From assembly GCF_947501665.1 (NCBI RefSeq), contig NZ_CANMWS010000014.1:88264-152263 (forward strand): a stretch of DNA of 64,000 nt, written 5' to 3'. This DNA is from an uncultured Shewanella sp. Its GTDB lineage: Bacteria; Pseudomonadota; Gammaproteobacteria; Enterobacterales; Shewanellaceae. Of the stretch, positions 1 to 10,611 are shown piece by piece. A program made the position numbers and the translations under genes. Positions within the stretch are counted from its first letter, which is position 1, and each line of letters starts with the position of its first letter. Below the pieces are notes generated by a model that was given only the letters and a program-made list of their open reading frames with translations, was not told the DNA's origin and ran no database searches.

Positions 1-1127
1 AACGCGCCTGCTAATGTCAAACGAGTCATCACTTTATCAATGTAACGCGAAGTCTGTTCTCCAGGACGTATCCCGGGAATGAACGCACCACTCTTCTTCA
101 AGTTATCTGCTGTCTCACGTGGGTTAAACACCAACGCTGTATAGAAGAAACAGAAAAAGATAATTGCTGTCGCATACAATAATGAGTACAGCGGTTGCCC
201 TGGTGACACAGCCAGTGAAAAATCACTTAACCATGACATGGACTCATTTTGACCAAACCACTGAGCCAGTGTGCCTGGGAACAAAATAATGCTGGACGCA
301 AAAATAGGGGGGATCACACCCGCCATATTTAATTTAAGTGGTAAATGCGTACTTTGTGCAGCAAACACCTTACGGCCTTGCTGACGTTTTGCATAGTTAA
401 CAACGATACGACGTTGTCCACGCTCAACGAATACCACAAAATATGTTACAGCGAAAACAATCACTGCAAGTAACAACAATACTAGTACATTCAAGTCGCC
501 TTGACGCGCCTGTTCAGCCGTTTGGCCGATAGCAGATGGTAGACCGGCAACAATACCTGCGAAAATCAATATCGAGATACCATTCCCTATGCCTCTCTCG
601 GTAATTTGCTCACCTAGCCACATCAGGAACATGGTTCCTGTCACTAGACTCACAACTGCGACAAAGTAAAAACTAAAGCCTAAGTTTACCACTAAACCTG
701 GCACTAAGTTTGGTAACCCTGTTGCAATACCAATTGCCTGGAACGTGCCCAGAACCAACGTGCCGTACCTAGTATATTGACTGATTTTCTTTCTTCCAGA
801 CTCGCCTTCTTTTTTTAGCTCAGCGAGTGCAGGATGAACCACAGTCAATAATTGCATGATAATCGATGCCGAAATATACGGCATAATACCTAATGCAAAG
901 ATAGAAGCACGTTCAAGGGCACCACCAGAGAACATGTTAAACATGCCTAGGATGGTCCCCTTTTGCTGATTGAACAGCTCTGCTAATACAGCGGCGTCAA
1001 TACCAGGAATCGGTACAAACGATCCCGCCCTAAAGACGATTATTGCACCAATCACGAACAGGAGGCGAGCTTTCAGTTCTGAGAGTCCACCCTTCGTGCT
1101 TTTTGTATCAAGTCCTGGTTTTGCCAT
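1..1127 (-). CDS. secY: SecY, preprotein translocase channel subunit (3' part cut by window edge)
   Basis: Reading 1127 to 3 on the minus strand gives about 375 residues starting [19 protein letters not shown], including FVPIPGID, the [17 protein letters not shown] segment and [15 protein letters not shown] at the window edge. SecY is the membrane pore of the Sec translocon, partnering SecE (28189-28560 here) and SecG. The family is about 440 residues, so the last 65-70 lie outside. It is the distal gene seen of the spc operon and starts 8 bases after the rplO stop. Identity is firm; only the C-terminus is missing. Confidence 0.97.
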   Translation of the reverse strand, partial: MAKPGLDTKSTKGGLSELKARLLFVIGAIIVFRAGSFVPIPGIDAAVLAELFNQQKGTILGMFNMFSGGALERASIFALGIMPYISASIIMQLLTVVHPALAELKKEGESGRKKISQYTRYGTLVLGTFQAIGIATGLPNLVPGLVVNLGFSFYFVAVVSLVTGTMFLMWLGEQITERGIGNGISILIFAGIVAGLPSAIGQTAEQARQGDLNVLVLLLLAVIVFAVTYFVVFVERGQRRIVVNYAKRQQGRKVFAAQSTHLPLKLNMAGVIPPIFASSIILFPGTLAQWFGQNESMSWLSDFSLAVSPGQPLYSLLYATAIIFFCFFYTALVFNPRETADNLKKSGAFIPGIRPGEQTSRYIDKVMTRLTLAGA

Positions 1128-1134
1128 CGACGTA

Positions 1135-1569
1135 TTATTCCTCGATCTTACCGCCGGCAGCTTCAATCGCTGCACGAGCACCTTTAGTTACCTTAAGACC
1201 TTTTACGGTCACTGGGCGTTCAATGGTACCTGAAAGAACGATTTTAGCAAACTGTATGTTGCGAGTAACTAAATTCGCATCTTTCAGCGCATTAAGGTCG
1301 ATAACATCACCGTTAACTTTTGCCAATTCGCTCGTGCGAACTTCTGATGATACTAACGCTTTACGCGAAGTAAAACCAAATTTAGGCAGACGGATTTTAA
1401 GTGGCATTTGACCACCCTCAAAACCGACACGAACGCCGCCACCTGAGCGAGACTTTTGTCCCTTGTGACCACGACCGGCTGTCTTACCTAGGCCAGAACC
1501 AATACCGCGACCTACACGCTTAGCTGTAGATTTTGCACCTGCAGCAGGTGATAGAGTATTTAGACGCAT
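1135..1569 (-). CDS. rplO: 50S ribosomal protein L15
   Basis: 144 residues, [18 protein letters not shown] start, with the Gly/Lys-rich extended N-terminal arm ([13 protein letters not shown]) that threads into 23S rRNA and a compact C-terminal fold ending in AGGKIEE. Length is normal. It sits 1 base after the rpmD stop and just before secY, the standard spc operon order, so it is expected to be translated from the same transcript. Confidence 0.98.
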   Translation of the reverse strand: MRLNTLSPAAGAKSTAKRVGRGIGSGLGKTAGRGHKGQKSRSGGGVRVGFEGGQMPLKIRLPKFGFTSRKALVSSEVRTSELAKVNGDVIDLNALKDANLVTRNIQFAKIVLSGTIERPVTVKGLKVTKGARAAIEAAGGKIEE

Positions 1570-1570
1570 C

Positions 1571-1753
1571 TTATTCCTCCACCGAAACCATGTAGTAAAC
1601 CTTATTGATCATACCGCGAACAGAAGGAGTATCTTCTAATTCAACAGTGTGATTAATACGGCGTAAACCAAGACCAGTCAACGTTGCACGATGCTTAGGC
1701 AAACGTCCAATTGAACTTTTAGTCTGAGTTACTTTTAAAGTTTTAGTAGCCAT
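1571..1753 (-). CDS. rpmD: 50S ribosomal protein L30
   Basis: 60 residues, [17 protein letters not shown], with the family's [18 protein letters not shown] segment. L30 is a small late-assembly protein of the large subunit. It lies between rpsE and rplO with single-digit spacing, as in other gammaproteobacterial spc operons. Confidence 0.98.
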   Translation of the reverse strand: MATKTLKVTQTKSSIGRLPKHRATLTGLGLRRINHTVELEDTPSVRGMINKVYYMVSVEE

Positions 1754-1759
1754 GGTGTA

Positions 1760-2263
1760 TTAACCTCGAAGTTCATCAACATTCAGGCCACGCTTAGCTG
1801 CGATTTGTGATGGTGACTTCATGTGCACCAACGCATCGACAGTTGCGCGAACGATGTTGATCGGGTTAGTAGAACCGTATGCTTTCGACAGTACGTTATG
1901 AACGCCTGCTACTTCCAATACGGCACGCATAGCACCACCGGCAATAATACCAGTACCGTCAGATGCAGGTTGCATGTAAACACGCGAACCAGTGTGACGT
2001 CCCTTAACAGGGTGATGCAAAGTTCCACCATTCAATTCAACGTTAACAATGTTACGGCGAGCCTTTTCCATTGCTTTTTGAATTGCGGCAGGCACTTCAC
2101 GCGCTTTACCATAGCCGTAACCGACTTTACCGTTACCGTCACCCACTACAGTTAATGCAGTGAAACTGAAGATACGTCCGCCTTTTACAACTTTAGAAAC
2201 ACGATTCACTGCAACTAATTTTTCTTGCAGATCGTCTTTCTGTTGAGCTTCAAATTTAGCCAT
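1760..2263 (-). CDS. rpsE: 30S ribosomal protein S5
   Basis: 167 residues. The N-terminal double-stranded-RNA-binding-like domain carries [13 protein letters not shown], the loop where spectinomycin resistance changes arise in other bacteria; it looks wild type. The C-terminal half ([23 protein letters not shown]) is the decoding-site domain. Spc operon context: rplR ahead, rpmD behind. Confidence 0.98.
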   Translation of the reverse strand: MAKFEAQQKDDLQEKLVAVNRVSKVVKGGRIFSFTALTVVGDGNGKVGYGYGKAREVPAAIQKAMEKARRNIVNVELNGGTLHHPVKGRHTGSRVYMQPASDGTGIIAGGAMRAVLEVAGVHNVLSKAYGSTNPINIVRATVDALVHMKSPSQIAAKRGLNVDELRG

Positions 2264-2275
2264 TCTTATAACCCC

Positions 2276-2626
2276 TTAGAACTGGAGGCCAGCTTCACGA
2301 GCGGCGTCAGCTAATGCTGCAACACGACCGTGATACTTGAAACCGGAACGATCGAAAGCGACGCTAGTAACACCTTTTTCAACGGCGCGCTCAGCAACGG
2401 CTTTACCGACTGCTTTAGCTGCATCAACGTTACCGGTGTACTTTAGTTGCTCTGTTACCGCTTTTTCAGCAGTAGAAGCTGTCGCCAAAACCTGTGCAGT
2501 AGGACTAATGACCTGTGCATAGATGTGACGTGGTGTACGATGTACAACCAGACGATTAACGCCCAGCTCTTGGATCTTCTTACGGGCGCGAGTTGCGCGG
2601 CGTAAGCGAGATGTTTTCTTATCCAT
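2276..2626 (-). CDS. rplR: 50S ribosomal protein L18
   Basis: 116 residues, basic N-terminus ([17 protein letters not shown]) followed by the 5S-rRNA-binding fold with [12 protein letters not shown] and a terminal AREAGLQF, characteristic of L18. It helps attach 5S rRNA to the large subunit together with L5 (3914-4453). Located between rplF and rpsE. Confidence 0.98.
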   Translation of the reverse strand: MDKKTSRLRRATRARKKIQELGVNRLVVHRTPRHIYAQVISPTAQVLATASTAEKAVTEQLKYTGNVDAAKAVGKAVAERAVEKGVTSVAFDRSGFKYHGRVAALADAAREAGLQF

Positions 2627-2636
2627 ATCGCGTTAC

Positions 2637-3170
2637 CTACTTCTTCTTAGCCTCTTTACGGCGTACTTGTTCGTCAGCATAACGAACACCTTTACCTTTA
2701 TAAGGCTCTGGTGGACGATAGCCACGAATGTTTGCAGCAACCTGACCCACTAACTGCTTATCGGCACCTTTCAGTACGATTTCAGTTTGTGAAGGACATT
2801 CTGCTGTTACGCCCGCGGGTAGTTCATGTACTAAAGGATGTGAAAAACCTAAAGTCAAATCAATGCCTTTACCGGCGATTTTCGCACGGTAACCAACACC
2901 AATTAACTGTAATTTCTTCTCGAAACCTTGAGACACACCTATAACCATGTTGTTAACCAGTGCACGAGCAGTACCTGCTTGTGCCCAAGCGCCTGCGACG
3001 CCTTCAACTGGTGCAAAAGTGATTTTATCACCTTCAACAACTAGGTTTACCGCACTGTTAATCACTCGAGTCAAAGTAGATTTGCCGCCTTTAACGGTAA
3101 TCTCTTGATCTTTCAAGCTCACCTCTACGCCAGCTGGAATAGATACGGGTGCTTTTGCAACACGTGACAT
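2637..3170 (-). CDS. rplF: 50S ribosomal protein L6
   Basis: 177 residues with two tandem L6 folds; the C-terminal signature [18 protein letters not shown] is clear, followed by the basic tail KEAKKK. L6 sits near the factor-binding (sarcin-ricin) region. Spacing to rpsH is 10 bases; normal spc order. Confidence 0.98.
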   Translation of the reverse strand: MSRVAKAPVSIPAGVEVSLKDQEITVKGGKSTLTRVINSAVNLVVEGDKITFAPVEGVAGAWAQAGTARALVNNMVIGVSQGFEKKLQLIGVGYRAKIAGKGIDLTLGFSHPLVHELPAGVTAECPSQTEIVLKGADKQLVGQVAANIRGYRPPEPYKGKGVRYADEQVRRKEAKKK

Positions 3171-3180
3171 ACCTAGCTCC

Positions 3181-3573
3181 TTACGCTACGTAGCAGATAA
3201 CCTCACCACCCATGCCTGCTTGGCGGGCGGCACGATCGGTCATCAAGCCTTTAGAAGTGGAAACAATTGCGACACCTAGACCGCCCATCACCTTAGGAAG
3301 TTCGTCTTTACCTTTGTAAATACGAAGACCTGGGCGACTAACGCGCTGGATAGTCTCAACGACTGGTTGCCCTTGGAAATACTTTAACGTAATTTCCAGT
3401 TCAGGCTTAGCTTCATCTGCTACGGCGTAGTCTGAGATGTAACCTTCTTCTTTAAGTGTTTTCGCGATAGCGATTTTTAACTTAGCTGAAGGCATCTTCA
3501 CAGATACTTTGTTAGCAGCTTGGCCGTTACGAATACGTGTTAACATATCCGCAATAGGATCTTGCATGCTCAT
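3181..3573 (-). CDS. rpsH: 30S ribosomal protein S8
   Basis: 130 residues, [18 protein letters not shown] start and the C-terminal [13 protein letters not shown] segment that binds 16S rRNA helix 21. In E. coli S8 is the translational repressor of the spc operon, acting on the mRNA near the L5 start; whether the same target structure exists at the rplX-rplE junction here was not verified. Confidence 0.98.
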   Translation of the reverse strand: MSMQDPIADMLTRIRNGQAANKVSVKMPSAKLKIAIAKTLKEEGYISDYAVADEAKPELEITLKYFQGQPVVETIQRVSRPGLRIYKGKDELPKVMGGLGVAIVSTSKGLMTDRAARQAGMGGEVICYVA

Positions 3574-3597
3574 ATTAGCTTACTCCGTGACAAGTGC

Positions 3598-3903
3598 TTA
3601 CCAACTAGCCTTGCGAAGGCCAGGAACCTCACCGCGCATAGTCGCTTCACGTAATTTAATACGGCTTAAGCCGAACTTACGTAAGAAACCATGTGGGCGA
3701 CCCGTTTGACTACAACGATTGCGTTGACGCGCAGCGCTAGAGTCACGTGGTAGACCTTGCAGCTTAAGAACGGCATCCCAACGATCTTCATCAGACGTTG
3801 TTGGGTTGCTAATGATAGCCTTAAGTGCCGCACGCTTTTCAGCGAACTTTGCCACGAGCTTGGCACGTTTTACTTCACGTGCTTTCATTGAACTTTTTGC
3901 CAT
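3598..3903 (-). CDS. rpsN: 30S ribosomal protein S14 (zinc-free form)
   Basis: 101 residues, the long proteobacterial form of S14. The C-terminal [19 protein letters not shown] lacks the paired CxxC motifs of the short zinc-binding version, so this is the C-minus paralogue class. It lies between rplE and rpsH. Confidence 0.98.
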   Translation of the reverse strand: MAKSSMKAREVKRAKLVAKFAEKRAALKAIISNPTTSDEDRWDAVLKLQGLPRDSSAARQRNRCSQTGRPHGFLRKFGLSRIKLREATMRGEVPGLRKASW

Positions 3904-3913
3904 TACGCTACCC

Positions 3914-4453
3914 TTATTTCTTGAATGGGAAGTTGAATGCGCTTAATAAAGCACGTCCTTCTTCATCATTCTTCGCAGAAGTAGTGATTACAATATCCAT
4001 ACCACGGATCTTATCGATTTTATCGTATTCGATCTCAGGGAAGATGATTTGCTCACGTACACCCATCGCATAGTTACCACGGCCATCGAATGATTTAACA
4101 CTCAGACCACGGAAATCACGAATACGTGGGATTGCGATATCTACTAAACGCTCAAAGAACTCCCACATGCGTTCGCCACGCAGGGTTACTTTACAGCCGA
4201 TAGGGTAGCCTTCACGGATTTTAAAACCAGCCACTGACTTACGAGCGACAGTCACAACTGGCTTTTGACCAGCGATAGCAGTCATGTCACGAAGCGCATG
4301 CTCCATAACTTTCTTATCTGCTACAGCTTCGCCAACACCCATATTCAGGGTGATCTTTTCAATCCGAGGGACTTGCATGACACTGGTAAAACCGAACTTT
4401 TTCATAAGTTCAGGACTAACAGTCTCTTGATATTTATCATGCAGTTTCGCCAT
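3914..4453 (-). CDS. rplE: 50S ribosomal protein L5
   Basis: 179 residues, [20 protein letters not shown] start and central motifs [12 protein letters not shown] and [15 protein letters not shown]5 binds 5S rRNA and contacts P-site tRNA and S13. In E. coli the beginning of this cistron is the S8 repression site. Neighbours rplX and rpsN are standard. Confidence 0.98.
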   Translation of the reverse strand: MAKLHDKYQETVSPELMKKFGFTSVMQVPRIEKITLNMGVGEAVADKKVMEHALRDMTAIAGQKPVVTVARKSVAGFKIREGYPIGCKVTLRGERMWEFFERLVDIAIPRIRDFRGLSVKSFDGRGNYAMGVREQIIFPEIEYDKIDKIRGMDIVITTSAKNDEEGRALLSAFNFPFKK

Positions 4454-4465
4454 CGTTTACTCCAA

Positions 4466-4780
4466 TTACTTAACGAGTTCACTGTTCGATTTAAAGAAAC
4501 GGACTTTTTTCCCGTCTTCAAATCGGAAACCAATACGATCCGCTTTGCCAGTGGCAGAGTTGAAGATCGCTACGTTTGATGCTTGTATAGCGGCTTCTTG
4601 TTCAATAATACCACCAGTCACACCCAGTTGTGGGTTAGGCTTTTGGTGTTTCTTAACAAGATTGATGCCTTCTACCATCAATTTACCAGTAGGAAGAACT
4701 TGAGAAACCTTACCGCGTTTACCCTTGTCTTTCCCTGCTAGTACAATTACTTCGTCTTCGCGACGTATTTTAGCTGCCAT
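4466..4780 (-). CDS. rplX: 50S ribosomal protein L24
   Basis: 104 residues containing a KOW motif ([17 protein letters not shown]) near the N-terminus, the hallmark of L24, an early assembly protein near the exit tunnel. Second gene of the spc operon after rplN. Confidence 0.98.
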   Translation of the reverse strand: MAAKIRREDEVIVLAGKDKGKRGKVSQVLPTGKLMVEGINLVKKHQKPNPQLGVTGGIIEQEAAIQASNVAIFNSATGKADRIGFRFEDGKKVRFFKSNSELVK

Positions 4781-4791
4781 TTTGAAGCTCC

Positions 4792-5160
4792 TTACAGTAC
4801 TTCTGGTGCCAATGAGACAATTTTCATGAACTGCTCTGTACGCAATTCACGTGTCACTGGTCCAAAGATACGAGTACCAATCGGTGCAAGGTTTGCGTTA
4901 AGCAATACCGCTGCATTCCGATCGAAGCGAATGACAGAACCATCTGGACGACGTACGCCTTTCTTAGTACGGACTACCACCGCGTTATACACATCACCTT
5001 TCTTCGCTTTACCGCGAGGAATTGCTTCTTTTACAGAAACTTTGATGATGTCGCCGATACCGGCATAACGACGATGAGAGCCACCCAAGACCTTAATACA
5101 CTGAACTCTACGAGCGCCACTGTTACAGGCGACTTCAAGAGCCGATTGCATTTGGATCAT
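4792..5160 (-). CDS. rplN: 50S ribosomal protein L14, first gene of the spc operon
   Basis: 122 residues, [18 protein letters not shown] start and [20 protein letters not shown], both diagnostic. It opens the spc operon: upstream lie an intrinsic terminator (5288-5320) and a candidate promoter (-10 at 5254-5259), leaving a leader of roughly 85 bases. Confidence 0.98.
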   Translation of the reverse strand: MIQMQSALEVACNSGARRVQCIKVLGGSHRRYAGIGDIIKVSVKEAIPRGKAKKGDVYNAVVVRTKKGVRRPDGSVIRFDRNAAVLLNANLAPIGTRIFGPVTRELRTEQFMKIVSLAPEVL

Positions 5161-5245
5161 TTTAAGTGCTCCGCTATCGTTACTTCATAATCCCAACAAT
5201 TGGGTCTAATTATTACACGCTTTTTCAATCAATTTTATCGAAAAA

Positions 5246-5259
5246 GGCGCGCAAGTATA
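5246..5259 (-). promoter_or_regulatory. Candidate spc operon promoter (-10 and discriminator)
   Basis: On the minus strand the hexamer TATACT (5254-5259) is followed by a GC-rich discriminator TGCGCGCC, the pattern of stringently controlled ribosomal promoters. It sits between the S10 terminator and rplN, where a spc promoter is expected. No convincing -35 box is found 16-18 bases upstream, so the call rests on the -10, the discriminator and position. Confidence 0.5.
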
Positions 5260-5287
5260 ACACCCGAAATTAGGAATAGATAGTACT

Positions 5288-5320
5288 AAAAAATAAACGA
5301 CCCCGGAAATGGAGCCGTTT
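5288..5320 (-). terminator. Intrinsic terminator of the S10 operon
   Basis: Minus strand: a 10-bp stem (5311-5320 paired with 5295-5304, two G-U pairs) with a 6-nt loop, then a run of six T (5288-5293). It lies just after the rpsQ stop and before the spc promoter candidate. Confidence 0.85.
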
Positions 5321-5341
5321 AACTATTTTACCTAATCGAAA

Positions 5342-5590
5342 TTAGGCCTTTGATACTACTTCAACCAGGGTCCAAGACTTAGTCTTAGACAGCGGACGGC
5401 ATTCGCGAATAGTCACGACATCGCCAGCATTACACTGATTTTGTTCGTCATGTGCATGGATCTTTGTAGTACGCTTAAGGAACTTCCCATATAGAGGATG
5501 TTTCACTTTACGTTCAATAGCAACAGTAATGGACTTGTCCATTTTGTCGCTAAGTACACGACCTTGCAAAGTACGGATTTTATCAGACAT
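5342..5590 (-). CDS. rpsQ: 30S ribosomal protein S17, last gene of the S10 operon
   Basis: 82 residues, [20 protein letters not shown] start and the OB-fold segment [21 protein letters not shown] typical of S17. Its ATG overlaps the rpmC stop (TAATG), suggesting translational coupling. An intrinsic terminator follows 22 bases after the stop. Confidence 0.98.
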   Translation of the reverse strand: MSDKIRTLQGRVLSDKMDKSITVAIERKVKHPLYGKFLKRTTKIHAHDEQNQCNAGDVVTIRECRPLSKTKSWTLVEVVSKA

Positions 5591-5781
5591 TATGCACCCG
5601 CCTTAGAAGTAATAATGGTCTTAACGCGCGCAATGTTGCGACGCACGATTTTAAGCTGATGAGTCTGAGTTAACTGACCAGTGGCGTGTTGCATACGCAG
5701 ATTAAACTGCTCACGCAGCAGACCAAGCAGTTCAGCGTTCAGTTCTTCAACGCTCTTTTCTGTTAGTTCGCTCGCTTTCAT
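5590..5781 (-). CDS. rpmC: 50S ribosomal protein L29
   Basis: 63 residues, a two-helix protein ([19 protein letters not shown], then [23 protein letters not shown]). L29 lies at the tunnel exit near L23 and takes part in SRP/trigger factor docking. Both ends share bases with neighbouring cistrons (rplP stop and rpsQ start). Confidence 0.98.
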
Positions 5782-6191
5782 TACATCACCGTCTTAGTTA
5801 CGAAAGTCGTCTTCAGAGGGAGTTTAGCAGCAGCTAAAGCAAACGCTTCACGCGCTAACTCTTCAGATACACCATTCATCTCATAAAGGACTTTACCAGG
5901 CTGGATCTGACAAACCCAATATTCAACGTTACCCTTACCTTTACCCATACGCACTTCAAGAGGCTTAGAGGTAATTGGCTTGTCAGGGAAAACGCGGATC
6001 CAAATCTGACCTTGACGTTTAATGTGACGTGTCATCGCACGACGCGCAGATTCAATCTGACGTGCTGTAAGTCGACCACGACCTACCGCTTTCAGACCGA
6101 ATTCACCGAAGCTGACTTCAGTGCCGTTCGCAAGACCGCGGTTACGGCCTTTGAACATTTTACGAAACTTCATTCGTTTTGGTTGCAGCAT
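5781..6191 (-). CDS. rplP: 50S ribosomal protein L16
   Basis: 136 residues, [19 protein letters not shown] start; contains [21 protein letters not shown] and the GKGNVEYWV loop, which reaches towards the A-site tRNA. Standard S10 operon place between rpsC and rpmC. Confidence 0.98.
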
Positions 6192-6202
6192 TGCCGGCTC
6201 TC

Positions 6203-6892
6203 CTATTTACCGCGAGACTTACGCTTAGGCTGCTGTTTCGGCTCTTCGTGCTGAGGAACGATTCCATCTAGGACTTCACCTTTGAAGACCCAAACTTTAA
6301 CGCCGATCACACCATATTGAGTGTGACTCTCAGCTGTCGAATAGTCGATATCAGCACGCAGAGTATGTAGAGGTACACGACCTTCACGATACCACTCAGA
6401 ACGTGCAATCTCAGCTCCACCTAGACGGCCACTCACTTCAACTTTGATACCTTTAGCACCAAGACGCATAGCATTTTGTACAGCGCGCTTCATCGCACGA
6501 CGGAACATAACACGACGCTCTAGTTGAGAAGCGATGCCTTCGGCAACTAACTTCGCATCTAGCTCTGGCTTGCGGATTTCAGCGATGTTGATTTGAGCTG
6601 GAATACCAGTCAACTTAGCAACTTGGTTGCGTAGCTTCTCAACGTCTTCGCCTTTCTTACCAATCACAACACCTGGACGGGCTGTGTGGATAGTAACACG
6701 AACACTTTTAGCTGGACGCTCGATAACTATTTTAGAAACTGACGCTTGCTTAAGTTTCTTTTCTAGAAACTTACGCACTTCCCAGTCACTGCTCAAGTTC
6801 TTGGCATAGTCTGACTTATCAGCGTACCAGGTCGAGATCCAAGGCTTAGTGATACCCAGACGGATACCATTAGGATGTACTTTCTGTCCCAT
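6203..6892 (-). CDS. rpsC: 30S ribosomal protein S3
   Basis: 229 residues, [18 protein letters not shown] start. A type II KH domain is visible with the loop [14 protein letters not shown]; the C-terminal domain and Lys/Arg-rich tail ([10 protein letters not shown]) follow. S3 forms part of the mRNA entry helicase site. Normal length and order. Confidence 0.98.
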   Translation of the reverse strand: MGQKVHPNGIRLGITKPWISTWYADKSDYAKNLSSDWEVRKFLEKKLKQASVSKIVIERPAKSVRVTIHTARPGVVIGKKGEDVEKLRNQVAKLTGIPAQINIAEIRKPELDAKLVAEGIASQLERRVMFRRAMKRAVQNAMRLGAKGIKVEVSGRLGGAEIARSEWYREGRVPLHTLRADIDYSTAESHTQYGVIGVKVWVFKGEVLDGIVPQHEEPKQQPKRKSRGK

Positions 6893-6901
6893 TGCTAACT
6901 C

Positions 6902-7234
6902 CTAGCGATCTGATACAACCACAGTAATGTGGCTGGTACGCTTGATTATGCGATCAGCACGGCCTTTAGCACGTGGCATGATACGCTTCATGGTTGGACC
7001 TTCATCAACTAAGATGGCGCCAACTCGTAGCTCGTCAATGTCAGCACCTTCGTTGTGCTCAGCATTAGCGATAGCAGAGTCGAGTACTTTTTTAACAAGT
7101 ACAGCGGCTTTCTTAGGGCTGAAAGTCAAAATTTCGAGAGCCTTAGCAACAGGCAGGCCTCGGATTTGATCTGCAACCAAACGGCACTTTTGAGGCGACG
7201 TACGGGCAAAACGATGTTTAGCTAAAACTTCCAT
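6902..7234 (-). CDS. rplV: 50S ribosomal protein L22
   Basis: 110 residues, [26 protein letters not shown] start; the extended hairpin near [17 protein letters not shown] lines the exit tunnel and is where macrolide-resistance changes occur elsewhere; no insertion or deletion is seen. Confidence 0.98.
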   Translation of the reverse strand: MEVLAKHRFARTSPQKCRLVADQIRGLPVAKALEILTFSPKKAAVLVKKVLDSAIANAEHNEGADIDELRVGAILVDEGPTMKRIMPRAKGRADRIIKRTSHITVVVSDR

Positions 7235-7249
7235 CTTATTCCTCCCGTA

Positions 7250-8367
<1,118 letters not shown>

Positions 8368-8383
8368 GATAATTCTCCTTTGC

Positions 8384-8686
8384 TTACTCAGCGCCGCCGA
8401 CGAAATCGATGTCAGCACCTTCAGCTAAAGTCACATAGGCTTTTTTCCAATCGCTACGACGACCCATACGGGCACCGTGACGCTTAGTTTTACCTTTGTT
8501 AACCAAAGTGCGAACTGAATCAACTTCAACTTCAAATAACGTGGCTACTGCAGCTTTAACTTCAGCTTTAGTCGCATCGATAGCGACACGGAAAACAACC
8601 GTGTTGTTCTTCTCAGCATTAACAGTGCTCTTTTCAGAGATGTGTGGCGCTAGAATAACTTTTAGCAAACGTTCTTCGCTTATCAT
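8384..8686 (-). CDS. rplW: 50S ribosomal protein L23
   Basis: 100 residues, [20 protein letters not shown]; the HISEKS Glu is the conserved docking residue for trigger factor/SRP at the tunnel exit. Its start overlaps the rplD stop by 4 bases (ATGA), indicating coupled translation. Confidence 0.98.
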   Translation of the reverse strand: MISEERLLKVILAPHISEKSTVNAEKNNTVVFRVAIDATKAEVKAAVATLFEVEVDSVRTLVNKGKTKRHGARMGRRSDWKKAYVTLAEGADIDFVGGAE

Positions 8687-9288
8687 CCTAGCATCTCCTC
8701 AATTTGCTTAATCGCTTCTGCAGTAACAAGGACTTTGTCGAAAGCGATAAGGCTAACTGGATCAATACCAGCAACATCGCGAACGTCAACTTTGTACAAG
8801 TTACGAGCGGCTAAGAATAAGTTCTCGTCAATTTCTGGAGTCACAATCAACACGTCTTGTAATTCCATTGTGTCTAATTTTGCTTTCAGCTCTTTTGTTT
8901 TAGGAGCTTCAACGCCAAATGACTCAACAACAATCAGACGGTCTTGACGTACCAATTCAGATAAAATGCTTTTCAGCGCTCCGCGGTACATCTTTTTGTT
9001 AACTTTTTGGCTGTGATCCTGAGTTTTAGCAGCGAAAGTTACGCCACCACCACGCCAGATTGGGCCTTTAACGGTACCGGCACGTGCACGGCCAGTTCCT
9101 TTTTGACGCCAAGGCTTTTTGCCAGAACCAACAACTTCTGCGCGAGTTTTTTGAGCACGAGTGCCCTGACGCGCGTTTGCAGCATATGCTACAACTACCT
9201 GATGAACCAGTGCTTCATTAAAGTCACGGCCGAAGGTAGTTTCGGAAACTTCAAGAGCACTCTGTGCGTCTTTCAATACCAATTCCAT
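8683..9288 (-). CDS. rplD: 50S ribosomal protein L4, autoregulator of the S10 operon in E. coli
   Basis: 201 residues, [22 protein letters not shown] start with the tunnel loop [18 protein letters not shown]. In E. coli free L4 represses its own operon both by transcription attenuation and translationally through the S10 leader; a candidate attenuator hairpin is present at 10310-10362. Confidence 0.98.
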   Translation of the reverse strand: MELVLKDAQSALEVSETTFGRDFNEALVHQVVVAYAANARQGTRAQKTRAEVVGSGKKPWRQKGTGRARAGTVKGPIWRGGGVTFAAKTQDHSQKVNKKMYRGALKSILSELVRQDRLIVVESFGVEAPKTKELKAKLDTMELQDVLIVTPEIDENLFLAARNLYKVDVRDVAGIDPVSLIAFDKVLVTAEAIKQIEEMLG

Positions 9289-9304
9289 TACTATCTCCTC
9301 AGAC

Positions 9305-9943
9305 CTAAGCTTTAACGGCAGGTTTGATGATCAGGTCGCCATTAGTGGCACCCGGAACCGCACCCTTAACCAATAGCAAGTTACGTTCAGCATCGACACG
9401 TACAATGTCAAGATTCTGTGTCGTAACACGCTCTGCACCCATGTGGCCTGACATTTTCTTACCTTTGAAAACGCGACCAGGTGTTTGGTTTTGACCAATA
9501 GAACCGTTGGATCTATGTGCCAGTGAGTTACCATGAGTCATGTCTTGGGCATGGAAGTTCCAACGCTTAATACCGCCTTGGAAGCCTTTACCTTTAGATT
9601 GACCAGTAACATCAACTTTCGCTACATCAGCGAAGATATCTACATTTAGCTCAGCACCAACTTCAACGCCTTCGCCTTCACCATCTGCCAAACGCACTTC
9701 CCACAAACCACGACCGGCTTCAACGCCTGCCTTAGCAAAGTGACCTGCTTCTGGTTTAGTGATGCGATTAGCTTTTTTGGTACCAGTAGTAACTTGAAGT
9801 GCACGGTAACCGTCAGTTTCCAAAGTTTTCACTTGGGTAACACGATTAGCAGCAATTTCAATTACTGTAACAGGTATAGACGCCCCATCTTCATTGAAGA
9901 TACGAGTCATACCTACTTTACGACCGATAAGACCGATAGCCAT
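9305..9943 (-). CDS. rplC: 50S ribosomal protein L3
   Basis: 212 residues, [20 protein letters not shown] start; the central loop contains [18 protein letters not shown], including the Gln methylated by PrmB in E. coli. Second gene of the S10 operon, 27 bases after rpsJ. Confidence 0.98.
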   Translation of the reverse strand: MAIGLIGRKVGMTRIFNEDGASIPVTVIEIAANRVTQVKTLETDGYRALQVTTGTKKANRITKPEAGHFAKAGVEAGRGLWEVRLADGEGEGVEVGAELNVDIFADVAKVDVTGQSKGKGFQGGIKRWNFHAQDMTHGNSLAHRSNGSIGQNQTPGRVFKGKKMSGHMGAERVTTQNLDIVRVDAERNLLLVKGAVPGATNGDLIIKPAVKA

Positions 9944-9970
9944 CTCTCAAACCTCTTCTAAGGATCTCAA

Positions 9971-10294
<324 letters not shown>

Positions 10295-10309
10295 CTAAAA
10301 TGGACACAT

Positions 10310-10362
10310 AAAAAATCACCCTCTAGCTTCTTCCTTCTTGGAAAAGCAGAGCGAGATGATTT
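10310..10362 (-). promoter_or_regulatory. S10 leader attenuator hairpin candidate
   Basis: On the minus strand an extended imperfect hairpin (outer arm AAATCA/TGATTT, inner arms around CTCT/AGAG and GCTTTTCC/GGAAGAAGC) is followed directly by six T (10310-10315), just ahead of rpsJ. This is the arrangement of the L4-controlled attenuator in the E. coli S10 leader. Two smaller stems precede it (10400-10416 and 10425-10444). The L4 dependence is inferred from the family, not shown by the sequence. Confidence 0.6.
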
Positions 10363-10450
10363 AACCGTTCGACTCACAATTGGAGCCGCTGTATTTTACG
10401 TCAAGCTTTTCTTGACTGATTAATTCGCCTAATGGTTAAGGCGAGCGGCC

Positions 10451-10478
10451 ATTATACGCAGTTTCACTTCAAGCGCAA
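10451..10478 (-). promoter_or_regulatory. S10 operon promoter
   Basis: Minus strand -35 TTGCGC (10473-10478), 16-bp spacer, perfect -10 TATAAT (10451-10456), then discriminator GGCCGC. Start is expected near 10444, giving a structured leader of about 160 bases before rpsJ. Confidence 0.75.
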
Positions 10479-10541
10479 GCAAATTGTCAATAATTAAGCA
10501 CATGACCGAACGAGTCCAGAGATTAAAACATTTAGCGCAAC

Positions 10542-10570
10542 TTGAACTGCCATACTGACTCTTATATAGT
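10542..10570 (+). promoter_or_regulatory. Promoter of the lipoprotein gene at 10612
   Basis: -35 TTGAAC (10542-10547), 17-bp spacer and -10 TATAGT (10565-10570) on the plus strand, 41 bases before the ATG. It is back to back with the S10 operon promoter, about 65 bases apart. Confidence 0.6.
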
Positions 10571-10611
10571 GCGCAACAAATTTTACAAAAAACAAAACTA
10601 AAACCAACTTT